Origin: Cytobacillus suaedae
Lineage (GTDB): Bacteria > Bacillota > Bacilli > Bacillales > Bacillaceae_L
Length of the DNA: 64,000 nucleotides
Direction: 5' to 3'
NCBI GenBank assembly: GCA_014960805.1
Contig: CP063163.1
Location: 2,436,001-2,500,000 of the forward strand
Part shown: positions 34,840 through 43,600 of the stretch, piece by piece
Layout of the letters: each line of letters opens with the position of its first letter
Numbering within the stretch: position 1 is the stretch's first letter
The notes under the pieces: generated by a model
The model's database searches: none
What the model was told of the DNA's origin: nothing
What the model saw: only the letters and a program-made list of their open reading frames with translations
Position numbers and translations under genes: made by a program

Positions 34840-36562
34840 GTCTAAGCTCCTCCTCTCCGAATTGTGATACAAAGATTTTCTGATAAAGACTAGAATTTTT
34901 CAAAAGTTCATTATGATTCCCTTGTTCCAATAAAGAACCATCCTCTATAAGCAAGATATTGTCAGCTTCCATAGCCGTTGTAATTTTTTGAGTAATGATA
35001 AGTGTTGTACATTTATATCGAGTTAAAGCTTGAAGTAATTTTGCCTCCGTCTTTAAATCTAAAGCACTTGTACTATCATCTAATAATAATATCCTTGGTT
35101 TTCTTATCAATGCTCTAGCAATAGATAATCGTTGTTTTTGGCCACCAGAAAGATTTACTCCTCTTTGACCGATTAACGTATCATATTTGTTTGGTAATTT
35201 TTCTACTGTGTCATGAATTTGAGCACTCTTAGTTGCTTCAACAATTTCCTCCATTGAAGCATCTTCTTTTCCCCATCTAATATTATCACTAACACTACCG
35301 GTAAATAATAATGCCTCCTGAGGAACATAACCGATTTGCTTTCTTAATTGATCTTGTTTCATATCTTTTACATTATACCCATCAATTAAAACCATACCTG
35401 AATCTGCATCATATAATCGGGGAATCAACTGAAACAATGAAGATTTCCCTGATCCTGTTGCTCCTAAGATCGCTACTGTTTCACCAGACTTTGCTTTGAA
35501 TGAAATGTTATGTAATACTTCTTCTGTTGTTCCTGGATATACAAAAGATACATTCTTAAATTCGATTTCGCCTCTTACAAATTTACCTGGTTCAATAGCA
35601 TCGGTTGAATCAACCATATCAGCCTCTGACACAAGAACGTCTGAAATACGGCCAGCTGATGCTTTTGCCCGAGAAAAGGCAAGAATGATGAAAGTAAATA
35701 TTGAAAAGGCCCCCATAATTCTTGTAGCGTAATTGACTAAAGCAACAATTTCCCCTACCCCAGCCTGATTTGTATTTACTTCAACACTTCCGAACCAGAG
35801 AATAGCGATAATACTTAAGTTCATGACCAAGAGTAAAATTGGCATCGTAAATTCAATAACTCGTAAGGAATTAATTGTCTTATCCCTTAATTTCTCGTTT
35901 GCGTTCGTAAATCGGTCTACTTCATATTTCCACCTTAAGAATGCTTTAATAAGACGCATTCCAGATAGATTTTCGCGCATTACACGGTTAACTTGATCTA
36001 AACGTTCTTGAACCGCTTTAAACAAGACGCTTCCTTTGTTCATAAAATAAATCAGGAAGAGAAATAAGGAAGGGACAGCAATAACCAATACAAGAGCAAG
36101 CTTTACATTCACAAATAAAGCCATTATCATCCCACCAATAATAAGCAGTGGTGCTCTTAACATAATACGTAAACTCATAAATACTGTATTTTGAAGCTGT
36201 GTAACATCATTCGTAAATCTAGTAATCAATGAAGAAGTTTGAAATTCATTAAAATTGGCAAATGAAAAGGATTGTACCTTTAGAAATAGGTGTTTTCTAA
36301 GGTCAAATCCATAGCTTTGACTCACATGAGCGGCAAAAAAGGAGTTAATTACTCCAGAAGCAAAAGCCAATAAAGACAACCCTACCATAACTGCTCCCCA
36401 TTTATAGATGACAGAGAGGTCATTTTGTAAAATACCATCATCAATTATCTTTGCAATCAGTAGAGGTTGAACAAGCTCGACCACTAACTCTGTTAGCATA
36501 AGTGATAAAGCGATAACGATGGCAATTCGATAAGGCTTTAAATACGATAAAACGTTTAACAT
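34820..36562 (-). CDS. ABC exporter half-transporter, degenerate-site subunit (YfiB-like)
   Basis: 580 aa, six transmembrane helices then ATPase: Walker A GATGSGKSS, signature LSGGQKQ, but Walker B reads LLLDDSTSALD (catalytic Glu replaced by Asp) and the H-loop position reads IITQKI (His replaced by Gln). Such changes mark the non-catalytic half of heterodimeric ABC exporters. It contributes the canonical LSGGQ to the partner's active site. First gene of the two-gene operon. Confidence 0.88.
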   Translation of the reverse strand: MLNVLSYLKPYRIAIVIALSLMLTELVVELVQPLLIAKIIDDGILQNDLSVIYKWGAVMVGLSLLAFASGVINSFFAAHVSQSYGFDLRKHLFLKVQSFSFANFNEFQTSSLITRFTNDVTQLQNTVFMSLRIMLRAPLLIIGGMIMALFVNVKLALVLVIAVPSLFLFLIYFMNKGSVLFKAVQERLDQVNRVMRENLSGMRLIKAFLRWKYEVDRFTNANEKLRDKTINSLRVIEFTMPILLLVMNLSIIAILWFGSVEVNTNQAGVGEIVALVNYATRIMGAFSIFTFIILAFSRAKASAGRISDVLVSEADMVDSTDAIEPGKFVRGEIEFKNVSFVYPGTTEEVLHNISFKAKSGETVAILGATGSGKSSLFQLIPRLYDADSGMVLIDGYNVKDMKQDQLRKQIGYVPQEALLFTGSVSDNIRWGKEDASMEEIVEATKSAQIHDTVEKLPNKYDTLIGQRGVNLSGGQKQRLSIARALIRKPRILLLDDSTSALDLKTEAKLLQALTRYKCTTLIITQKITTAMEADNILLIEDGSLLEQGNHNELLKNSSLYQKIFVSQFGEEELRRAKGTN

Positions 36563-36667
36563 TTATAGTCCCCCAAAAGATGTTTCTAACTACTAATTAT
36601 CTAATAATTCTAAATCAATATATTAGTATATTCAACAACTATTTCGATAATCGAAGTAAAAACTCAT

Positions 36668-36706
36668 AAAAAAACTAAAAAACCCGTTTGCTAACAGGTC
36701 TTTTAG
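36668..36706 (-). terminator. Terminator downstream of the cyclophilin gene
   Basis: GACCTGTTAGCAAACGGGTTTTTT-like hairpin (in two parts GACCTGTTAG / CAAACGGG with T6) on the minus strand, beyond repeat copy 3. Confidence 0.65.
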
Positions 36707-36744
36707 TTAGTCTCATTTTAAACACTGTATTTACTTTTTATCTA

Positions 36745-36876
36745 GTCCGTTCCTTTTCGCTGCAGGCACTTGCTTTCCGCGGGGAGGAAGTCGAGCCTCC
36801 TCGACGTTCCGTCTGTGGGGTCTCGACCTTTCCTCTATTTCCCGCAGGAGTCAAGTGCCTTCCGCTCCAATCCACT
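36745..36876. repeat. ~135-bp GC-rich interspersed element, copy 3
   Basis: Same outer words as copies 1 and 2; the middle differs (GTCGAGCCTCCTCGAC and GTCTCGACCTTTCC). It lies between the cyclophilin gene and its terminator. Confidence 0.85.
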
Positions 36877-36922
36877 GGTGGTATTAATCTAGTCAAAATA
36901 CCTTTACCTTGTTCAAAACTTT

Positions 36923-37573
36923 TTATTCGGTTTTCTTCGGCTCACCGTAGTCTACTCCGAATGTGTCAACTGTCATTGTTTTGATTTTTTGGTCTTCAAG
37001 TGGTTTATCCATACTGTCTCTTTCTACAGATACGATTGAATCGACTACTTCGAGTCCTTCAATAACTTTACCAAATGCAGCATATTGGCCATCTAGGCTT
37101 GGGTAATCCTCAGCCATGATGAAAAATTGTGAACCTGCAGAGTTTGGATCTTGTGTACGAGCCATAGAAAGGACACCCTTTGTATGGGTTAGGTCGTTCG
37201 TAAAGCCGTTTCCAGTAAATTCACCTGGAATGCTATAACCTGGTCCGCCCGTACCATTTCCAACAGGGTCGCCACCTTGAATCATAAAGCCAGGAATAAC
37301 ACGGTGAAAGATAATTCCATCATAATAATTCTGTTCAATTAGAGATACGAAATTGGCTACTGTATTTGGAGCAATATCCGGATAAAGCTCTAGCTTGATT
37401 ACATCCCCATTTTCCATTGTCACAGTGACTATCGGTTTATCACCTGTATTTGCAGCATTTTCATTTCCCAATTCAGATTCCGGTTGTTGTTTGGTAGTAC
37501 CACACGCTGATAAAACAAGTGTGAACAAAAAGAGTGTAACAAGAAGTATAAATGGTTTTCTTACTAGTTTCAT
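36923..37573 (-). CDS. Peptidyl-prolyl cis-trans isomerase (cyclophilin) lipoprotein
   Basis: 216 aa. Lipobox LSAC near residue 23, then a full cyclophilin domain: VANFVSLIEQNYYDGIIFHRVIPGFMIQGGD in pieces (catalytic Arg in FHRVI), MARTQDPNSAGSQFFI and DGQYAAFGKVIEGLEVVD. It should catalyse proline isomerisation on exported proteins at the outer face of the membrane. Good ribosome site AAGGGG. The terminator lies beyond repeat copy 3, so the repeat is in its 3' untranslated region. Confidence 0.92.
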   Translation of the reverse strand: MKLVRKPFILLVTLFLFTLVLSACGTTKQQPESELGNENAANTGDKPIVTVTMENGDVIKLELYPDIAPNTVANFVSLIEQNYYDGIIFHRVIPGFMIQGGDPVGNGTGGPGYSIPGEFTGNGFTNDLTHTKGVLSMARTQDPNSAGSQFFIMAEDYPSLDGQYAAFGKVIEGLEVVDSIVSVERDSMDKPLEDQKIKTMTVDTFGVDYGEPKKTE

Positions 37574-37767
37574 TAATCACTATCCCCTTGCGTTTTCTTT
37601 ATATTATAAAGCTTGTTTGAATAGCCTGTCCATTTTAATTATCGTTTGATTTTTCAACTAAAATAAAGTATAATTTATAACTTGTTAAAACCATTTTCTC
37701 ACTGTTTATTAAATATCAGCATATAAATGAATATAAGGGCCAGTTTTTTGAAAGGAGTTTGGGAACC

Positions 37768-38295
37768 TTGTATACGAAATTATTTGGAATGGATGATGTA
37801 GAAACAAAGGATAAAGAAGAAATACAAGAAGAACTTGAAAATTTGGAGTTCCAGGTTTATAGAATGCAAGAAAATATGAAGGAAATCGCAAAAAGATGGA
37901 AGATCCTCGGAATTGAACAAACATATGATAACAGCTGGGTTATTATCTATCTTATGGATGATGGAAACACATGTAAGATCATGTTAGATGACTGTGACAC
38001 ACCATATCGGGGCATGTGGGATTTTTCGATTCAAGCCTACTATTCTGAAGACAACAAAATTCACATTGGAGATATCAAAGGTGATGCGAATAAAGGCTTT
38101 GGGTCAATCTGTATGGAATATTTAAAAACTCTAGCCAAGAATCAAAACATACAATACATCACAGGTGATATTGCAGAACGCGATTGGGATCACTTAGACC
38201 GTCTAATCCATTTTTACGAAAAACATAACTTCAAGGTAGAAGTTGATTATAATGATAAATCCGGTGAAATCAAATGGAATTCTTTATATCAGTAG
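37768..38295 (+). CDS. Hypothetical protein with GNAT-like C-terminus
   Basis: 175 aa. N-terminal 45 residues are coiled-coil (KEEIQEELENLEFQVYRMQE). The C-terminal half reads like a distant GNAT: GFGSICMEYLKTLAKNQ resembles the acetyl-CoA helix and LIHFYEKHNFKVE the terminal FYxxxGF motif. TTG at 37768 is taken because AAAGGAG is 10 bases upstream; the TTG at 37759 is too close. Followed by a terminator. Confidence 0.6.
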   Translation: MYTKLFGMDDVETKDKEEIQEELENLEFQVYRMQENMKEIAKRWKILGIEQTYDNSWVIIYLMDDGNTCKIMLDDCDTPYRGMWDFSIQAYYSEDNKIHIGDIKGDANKGFGSICMEYLKTLAKNQNIQYITGDIAERDWDHLDRLIHFYEKHNFKVEVDYNDKSGEIKWNSLYQ

Positions 38296-38353
38296 ATGAA
38301 AGGTAAGATTTCAAGCCACAAATCATGTATTGATTCTAATTAATTTCATTCCT

Positions 38354-38388
38354 GAACCAGCTTGACAGTTGCTGAGCTGGTTTTTTGT
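38354..38388 (+). terminator. Terminator of the GNAT-like gene
   Basis: AACCAGCT...AGCTGGTTTTTTG stem-loop and T tract. Confidence 0.85.
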
Positions 38389-38439
38389 TTATATTGTGTT
38401 TGGTTTACTAACTATCCATCTCCCCTCTTCCAGATTAGT

Positions 38440-38560
38440 GGAAATTTATGTCCCATTTATTAATATACATGTCTGCTTGTTTAGAATATATGTCTAAAGG
38501 ATGTGAATTCATGTATAAAATCTAGGAAATCATGTCAATTTTCCCTAAATACATGCACAC
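38440..38560. repeat. Exact 21-bp-period tandem repeat (AYATGT core)
   Basis: ATG words start at 38448, 38469, 38490, 38511, 38532 and 38553: six copies at exactly 21-bp spacing, mostly as (A/T)(C/T)ATGTNT. The sequence between cores is barely conserved. It lies between a terminator and the promoter region of the HEXXH-protein gene. Confidence 0.85.
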
Positions 38561-38649
38561 CTCAATTATTTAACTTATTTCTTACAAAATTTAACTCAAC
38601 ATCCTATGAATCTATCCGTGATAGAATATATCGAAGGATGTGAGACAAC

Positions 38650-39651
38650 ATGATCAGACGATTCTACCTGATCCTTTCTATTATTCTAGTTTTACCTCTT
38701 CTTGTTAGCTTCGATCCAGTCACTACAAACTCTAATTATTACGCAAAATATAGATCACCTGAAGGAATACAATTTCTTAGCTACTCATCCGAATGGGATG
38801 AAGATAAATTGCAAGGATTATATGAAGAACTAATACAAAACAAGCATGGCGAAGAAATTATGTTTCTACAGGAAGTGAAAGTTGTTGGTGAAGGGTTAGG
38901 TGAGTACCCTCATGCTGATTACTATGCAAAAGCAGTCTACCAATCACTTACAAGTTCGATCACCCTTTTTCATGGTAACAAGTACACCGAACCACATCTG
39001 TATCGAGAAACACTGGCGCATGAATATGGACATCATTTTGCGTATCACCACTTCCCAGGGCATCACTTTCCATTTTCAAAATGGTCACAATTAAGAGGAT
39101 TAGAACTCAACACTGTACGTTGGGACGCATTTTGGAATTATTCATTGGACGCATATTCACTATTCCCACAAGAAATTATTGCTGATGACTATCTATTACT
39201 CTATGGGGCAACATCAAAAGTTGATTTGAAAGATGTCCTAAGTCACGAAGCCTTTTACACGATGACCATGCATGACAATCAACAAATACCAAATGTGTTT
39301 GAAAGTACGGAGCTTCATTCTTATTTTGAAGATAAGACAGGTTTTCAAATCGATAAGAATAGACTCTTAAATACTCCTATTTTAGAAGAGAAAAATCACA
39401 ATACACTAACATTCAAAGTCGTGGATCGTTCGGATGTAGCGTACCGACTTAACGTTAAGCTTTATAAAGAAAACTCATTAATAGCAGATGAAAGACTAAT
39501 TGCAATCACACCTGAAGACTCTGACGGTAAAATACAGTTTACATTGGCTGGACTTAACAGAGCGGACTTTATTGAAGCAAACTTTAGTATTCTTGATTTA
39601 AACACTTCCATTGGATTTGAGACAGACACCTTTATGCTTAAACTCAATTAA
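38650..39651 (+). CDS. Exported zincin-like metallopeptidase (HEXXH)
   Basis: 333 aa. Signal peptide (LILSIILVLPLLVSF), then a domain with LAHEYGHHFAYHHF, a HEXXH zinc site near residue 123, and PQEIIADDYLLLYGAT about 50 residues later, where the Glu could be the third ligand. The C-terminal 100 residues form a beta-sandwich-like tail. No named family recognised. GAAGGATG upstream of ATG. Probably acts outside the membrane; substrate unknown. Confidence 0.7.
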   Translation: MIRRFYLILSIILVLPLLVSFDPVTTNSNYYAKYRSPEGIQFLSYSSEWDEDKLQGLYEELIQNKHGEEIMFLQEVKVVGEGLGEYPHADYYAKAVYQSLTSSITLFHGNKYTEPHLYRETLAHEYGHHFAYHHFPGHHFPFSKWSQLRGLELNTVRWDAFWNYSLDAYSLFPQEIIADDYLLLYGATSKVDLKDVLSHEAFYTMTMHDNQQIPNVFESTELHSYFEDKTGFQIDKNRLLNTPILEEKNHNTLTFKVVDRSDVAYRLNVKLYKENSLIADERLIAITPEDSDGKIQFTLAGLNRADFIEANFSILDLNTSIGFETDTFMLKLN

Positions 39652-39652
39652 A

Positions 39653-39691
39653 CACAGAAAAACGCTTGGATTTCCAAGCGATTTCTGTGTA
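39653..39691. terminator. Bidirectional terminator
   Basis: ACACAGAAA..CGCTTGG/CCAAGCG..TTTCTGTGT stem between convergent genes. Confidence 0.8.
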
Positions 39692-39692
39692 C

Positions 39693-40121
39693 TTAACGAA
39701 TAGTAAAATAATCTTGCAAGCGAACCTTCAATCGTTCATAGTCTTTAATTGTTAGCTGTTTCATATTTATCTCAACTTCTTTTTTAGTGTTTAATATCAA
39801 AATGAGTTTACTACCTAAGATCCGTCCTTGTTCAATCTCTGATAGATTAATCATTTTCCTAGGTAATGCTAAACTTCTGAATATAGAAAGAGATGCGTCA
39901 TCCATTCTAATGTAATCCATTTTCGTAATTCTAAAGTGGAAGATAGATAATACTACACTCACTAGAATAGTAAATAGATATAATGGACTCATCAACAATC
40001 CGAATCCGTGGGTAAGCCCTGTTAACATAAAAACCATTAATCCTATGTTAGCAAGTGCAATTACTAGCCACATACTTCCGGCAATCTTTGAAAGTGAATT
40101 TTCTTTAAATTTATAGCCCAT
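39693..40121 (-). CDS. Membrane protein with PH-like C-terminal domain
   Basis: 142 aa. Two hydrophobic helices (about 10-75) followed by a soluble beta-rich domain (SLSIFRSLALPRKMINLSEI, then GSKLILILNTKKEVEINMKQ) resembling bacterial PH-like domains. Start at 40121 follows GGAGGGG. Function unknown. Confidence 0.6.
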   Translation of the reverse strand: MGYKFKENSLSKIAGSMWLVIALANIGLMVFMLTGLTHGFGLLMSPLYLFTILVSVVLSIFHFRITKMDYIRMDDASLSIFRSLALPRKMINLSEIEQGRILGSKLILILNTKKEVEINMKQLTIKDYERLKVRLQDYFTIR

Positions 40122-40203
40122 TTTCCCCTCCAGACAACACATTTCTTTCAATCTTATCATTATTTACTTAAACTTATCCATTAGTTTTTACACTTATCAT
40201 ATT

Positions 40204-40300
40204 TATCAGGAAGATAAGCAACGCCCCTAAGTAAACCGGTTACAGCAACGATTATAGTCTCGACATTACTCCCCCGTTACTAGGACTCTTAAGCGGATCT
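40204..40300 (-). repeat. Palindromic gene-end element (diverged)
   Basis: Minus strand: CTAGTAACGGGGGAGTAATG near the gene end, and TTTACTTAGGGGCGTTGC further on. Both outer words of the family are recognisable, but the central stem has decayed. Confidence 0.45.
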
Positions 40301-40305
40301 TCTCC

Positions 40306-40782
40306 TCACACTGTTAGTTCATTTTCAGACTTTATCTCAAGTACACTTTTCAACAGTTTTTGAAGCAAAGCCGCAAAGAATGCGATTACTATAGATGCAA
40401 ATGTAATAGATAATCCGATAAGCCCAAGACTTGGGTGAAGAGCATTTTGAGAAATTAGGAGTGCAATACCAATGGCATAAAGTCCCACAATACTAATTGC
40501 ACAGTGTTTTATCATCCTTAGAGATTCAATAGACAGATCAGAGAAGGCGTTGTTATTCTCTATATAAACTAGGAGTTTATTCGCCTGATATAAGGCAGTG
40601 AAAAACGGAATTGTCGTAAGATATATACCAAATTGAACTGGGTATCTCATATAAGCATATTCAGGATTTAAAATAGAAAGTTGTCCTGCTGCCCACGGTA
40701 TCCAAAAGATACAAAGTAGTAGCACGATTAACGCGGCCAAATAAATTGATACCTTTAACAAATAAGTGTTTACCCATTTCAT
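40306..40782 (-). CDS. DUF2975 family membrane protein
   Basis: 158 aa, four transmembrane helices. Typical DUF2975 features: an N-terminal helix pair, FTALYQANKLLVYIENNNAFS, and LRMIKHCAISIVG. Usually followed directly by a small Cro/CI-type repressor gene; here the downstream region holds only a diverged palindromic element, so the partner appears lost. GGTGGGGAG before ATG. Confidence 0.8.
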   Translation of the reverse strand: MKWVNTYLLKVSIYLAALIVLLLCIFWIPWAAGQLSILNPEYAYMRYPVQFGIYLTTIPFFTALYQANKLLVYIENNNAFSDLSIESLRMIKHCAISIVGLYAIGIALLISQNALHPSLGLIGLSITFASIVIAFFAALLQKLLKSVLEIKSENELTV

Positions 40783-41007
40783 AGTAACTATCTCCCCACC
40801 TTTTTTTACATTTTATACAATCATACAAAAATAGTTATTGCAATTCAATAAATTTTTATCAATTAGTGGAATGTTAATATTGTTAACTTCCATTAGAATA
40901 AAATAAAAAAATCCCTAAACACAAATAAACACAAGAGGATTCCCCAAGCGTTTATCATAAAATCATATTTTCCATTTTTTAAAAATGTAAAAACTTTACT
41001 ATTACAA

Positions 41008-41331
41008 TTAAAAACTCTTAATAATAAACAACACAACCAGTATAAAACTTACTGTGCCAATCACCAGTAAGGATAAACCAATAAATTTAAGCTTCCAATT
41101 AAACAGCTGATTTAATGTCATTAAAGTAAATGAAAGAAACACCGTTAAAACTATAAGAAAAATGCCAACAATAAGTGGACTTTCTGAAAAATTGTAGTAC
41201 AGGATACCTGTGACGATCAATATATAAAGAGAATATAGAACTGCTTTTCCTTTTGATTCATCCATTTGCATTTCATTCATCATTTTATTTACATTGTTTT
41301 TCTGATTATCTATATGGGGAATTTTTGTCAT
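41008..41331 (-). CDS. Small membrane protein
   Basis: 107 aa, three transmembrane helices after a charged 30-residue N-terminus (NQKNNVNKMMNEMQMDES). No family recognised. AAAGGAGG before ATG. Confidence 0.6.
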   Translation of the reverse strand: MTKIPHIDNQKNNVNKMMNEMQMDESKGKAVLYSLYILIVTGILYYNFSESPLIVGIFLIVLTVFLSFTLMTLNQLFNWKLKFIGLSLLVIGTVSFILVVLFIIKSF

Positions 41332-41478
41332 GTAATCCTGCCTCCTTTGTGCTTAATACACCAAAAGTATGTATTTTAAAAATTAGCTATACAAGTTATA
41401 CGTTCAAACCTCAAAGTGGTTTCAGAATTTTAAAACATTTCATAAAATTCTAGTTGCAGTAATAGTAAAATATATACC

Positions 41479-42126
41479 TTACAATTTACTGTTCATTACT
41501 AAGATGTCACCTACCGTGTGTACTACACCATCTTCTACGATTAGTCCATCTCCATCATTCCCCGCATAAACCGTGGTATCTGATGTGACGGCATAATTAA
41601 CAACCTTATCTTTAAATTCCTCATCCCAGCGATTGTAGTGAGGTAAAAACTCAAAATCTACTAACTTTAATGTCTCAATTGAGTCATCATCTTCTGAAAC
41701 CCCATTAAACAGCTTAAAGAGGTTCGAAGATTGTCCTAGTTGAACTGCTCCCCCACTAACTCCTACAATTGTTCCACCATTGTTAAAATAATCTCTTAAC
41801 ACAGTTTCCATACCACGTTTGTTAATGGCTTCTTTGAATTCAATTGGATTTCCTGCTGAAAGATGAATAATATCACAGCTAATCAATTCATCCATTTGCT
41901 GTGGATTAAATTCACTATATAGATCAAAAAACATTATGTTTTGAACCCCGTATTCACGATAATAATCGGACTTAACATTGAAATACTTTTTCTCTATATC
42001 TACCGTCGACGGAATGTAACCTATTTTTATATCATTCGCCCTTTTACCAGCAAAAAGTAAATTATCCAATTTTCGATTTCCGGGAGATCCAACGACTTGA
42101 TCACTATAAAAAAAGAGCTTCCCCAT
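41479..42126 (-). CDS. Peptidase E-like (S51) / type 1 glutamine amidotransferase-like protein
   Basis: 215 aa. The nucleophile elbow is GVSGGAVQLG near residue 125 (Gly-x-Ser-Gly-Gly), IIHLSAGNPIEFKEAI precedes it, and FEFLPHYNRWDE holds a conserved His. Peptidase E cleaves Asp-Xaa dipeptides; many Bacillus members are uncharacterised. GAAAGGAGAG before ATG. Confidence 0.82.
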   Translation of the reverse strand: MGKLFFYSDQVVGSPGNRKLDNLLFAGKRANDIKIGYIPSTVDIEKKYFNVKSDYYREYGVQNIMFFDLYSEFNPQQMDELISCDIIHLSAGNPIEFKEAINKRGMETVLRDYFNNGGTIVGVSGGAVQLGQSSNLFKLFNGVSEDDDSIETLKLVDFEFLPHYNRWDEEFKDKVVNYAVTSDTTVYAGNDGDGLIVEDGVVHTVGDILVMNSKL

Positions 42127-42151
42127 TAAAGCATCTCTCCTTTCAATAAGC

Positions 42152-42721
42152 TTATTGTTTTCTCCATTTTCTTAATGCGACGATAATAGAAACAGTAACT
42201 ATAATAGGAAGTGCGAGACCAAAGAGAGTTATAATTAAGTCGTTTTGGAATTCATCTTCTAATTGAACAATATTTTTTGGCTCTCCACCTTTTCCTAGTT
42301 CTAATAAGTCGTTAGCAGCAAATTGTGTTTCAGCACTTCTTCCGCAGTCAATGACGTTAAGTTCTCCTTTCAGTTTGTTCGGATAAAGCAAATACTCTTT
42401 TCCGACTTCAAAATTAAAGTGACAACTCGTCCAATCTGTAAAAACAGTCACTTGCGTTTCATTAATTCCTTTCCAAGTCTCAGAGACTGAAAATAGTGCC
42501 ACATTATAAGTTTCACCTTTAATTCTTTCCTTTTTTAACTGTAACACTTTTCCTTTAAACACTGCATCTGCTTTCTCAAGTGCTTCATGTGCGGTTTCGG
42601 GAACATAACAATCACATGCCATTACCTGTGAAGAAGGGTAAAATGCCATCGAAAAACATAATACTACTAAACAAGATAGTAGAATCTTAGTTTGCTTACA
42701 CAATACTTTTACAACAATCAT
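42152..42721 (-). CDS. Exported, membrane-anchored protein with TIMP/NTR-like domain
   Basis: 189 aa. Signal peptide ending near MACDC, then CDCYVPETAHEALEKADAVF and GKVLQLKKERI, ETWKGINETQVTVFT: the CxCxxP start and KG(x)n-TVxT pattern are those of bacterial TIMP/NTR-like domains. A C-terminal transmembrane helix (IITLFGLALPIIVTVSIIVAL) anchors it. Function unknown; compare the 48.1-kb protein with a similar layout. Confidence 0.65.
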   Translation of the reverse strand: MIVVKVLCKQTKILLSCLVVLCFSMAFYPSSQVMACDCYVPETAHEALEKADAVFKGKVLQLKKERIKGETYNVALFSVSETWKGINETQVTVFTDWTSCHFNFEVGKEYLLYPNKLKGELNVIDCGRSAETQFAANDLLELGKGGEPKNIVQLEDEFQNDLIITLFGLALPIIVTVSIIVALRKWRKQ

Positions 42722-42751
42722 GGTCTGTCCTTTACCCCCTCATCTTGATTT

Positions 42752-43321
42752 CTATTTACCCCATAATCTAGTAACTTTCACTAATTGAAAATCACTAAAT
42801 TCCATTCTATATATATCTGGCTTTGAAAGACTCCATAAGAAGTTCAAATCATATTTGGTATCAAAAAAACTCATCATTAAAGTCATAACGGCACCATGAG
42901 TTCCTATTGCAACCTTTTTCCCCCGGTATTCTTCGATTATTTTTAAAAGAGCTGAAACCGCTCGTTTTTGACAGTCCTCAATAGACTCTACCCCACTAAA
43001 AGATAAGGTTGGTTTTAAAAATGATTTTTCTAATAAAGGCATTAGTTCAGTATCTGGTTTTCTAGTACCTTCACTCGAAAAAACCCACTCTTTGAGATCT
43101 TCATATATTATAACTTCCTTGCCTATTTTGTCAGCTAATTGCTGAACCGTCTGGATTGAGCGTAGATATGGACTTGAAACAACAATGTCAATACCCTCAT
43201 TCTTTAAGAGTCCAGTTACTCGTTTAGCCGATTCTAGTCCTTCAGTAGTTAAACCTCTTATTCTTTCATCACCAAATTTTGGTGAGTCACCATGCCTCAC
43301 CATGTAGATATATGTTTTCAT
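42752..43321 (-). CDS. Histidine phosphatase superfamily protein
   Basis: 189 aa. Catalytic RHG motif in YMVRHGDSP near residue 9, second Arg in SSPYLRSIQTV, and the second His in IGTHGAVMTL near 141. Phosphoglycerate-mutase-like phosphatase, substrate unknown. GTGGAGG before ATG. Confidence 0.88.
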   Translation of the reverse strand: MKTYIYMVRHGDSPKFGDERIRGLTTEGLESAKRVTGLLKNEGIDIVVSSPYLRSIQTVQQLADKIGKEVIIYEDLKEWVFSSEGTRKPDTELMPLLEKSFLKPTLSFSGVESIEDCQKRAVSALLKIIEEYRGKKVAIGTHGAVMTLMMSFFDTKYDLNFLWSLSKPDIYRMEFSDFQLVKVTRLWGK

Positions 43322-43372
43322 AAAACCTCCACAATTTGCTTAACATTACCGATCAGATAATTATGGTAAAGA

Positions 43373-43567
43373 TTAGATTTTCACAAAATTCCGCTTATAA
43401 ACTCTATAAAAAACTATAAATGCGATAATATTTAGGAGTAAAACACAAAAACCAACATACCAGAATAAATCAATTTGTTTATAGTAGCTCCTAATCAAAC
43501 TGACTACTAAAATTGCAATTACACTTAGGTTTAAAATAAACAATGCGTAATATTGATTCTTATTCAT
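43373..43567 (-). CDS. Small two-helix membrane protein
   Basis: 64 aa with two hydrophobic helices (YALFILNLSVIAILVVSLIR and WYVGFCVLLLNIIAFIVFY) and a basic end. Good ribosome site GAAAGGAAC. No family recognised. Confidence 0.6.
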   Translation of the reverse strand: MNKNQYYALFILNLSVIAILVVSLIRSYYKQIDLFWYVGFCVLLLNIIAFIVFYRVYKRNFVKI

Positions 43568-43600
43568 ACAAAACTGTTCCTTTCAATTAACAATCTTACT

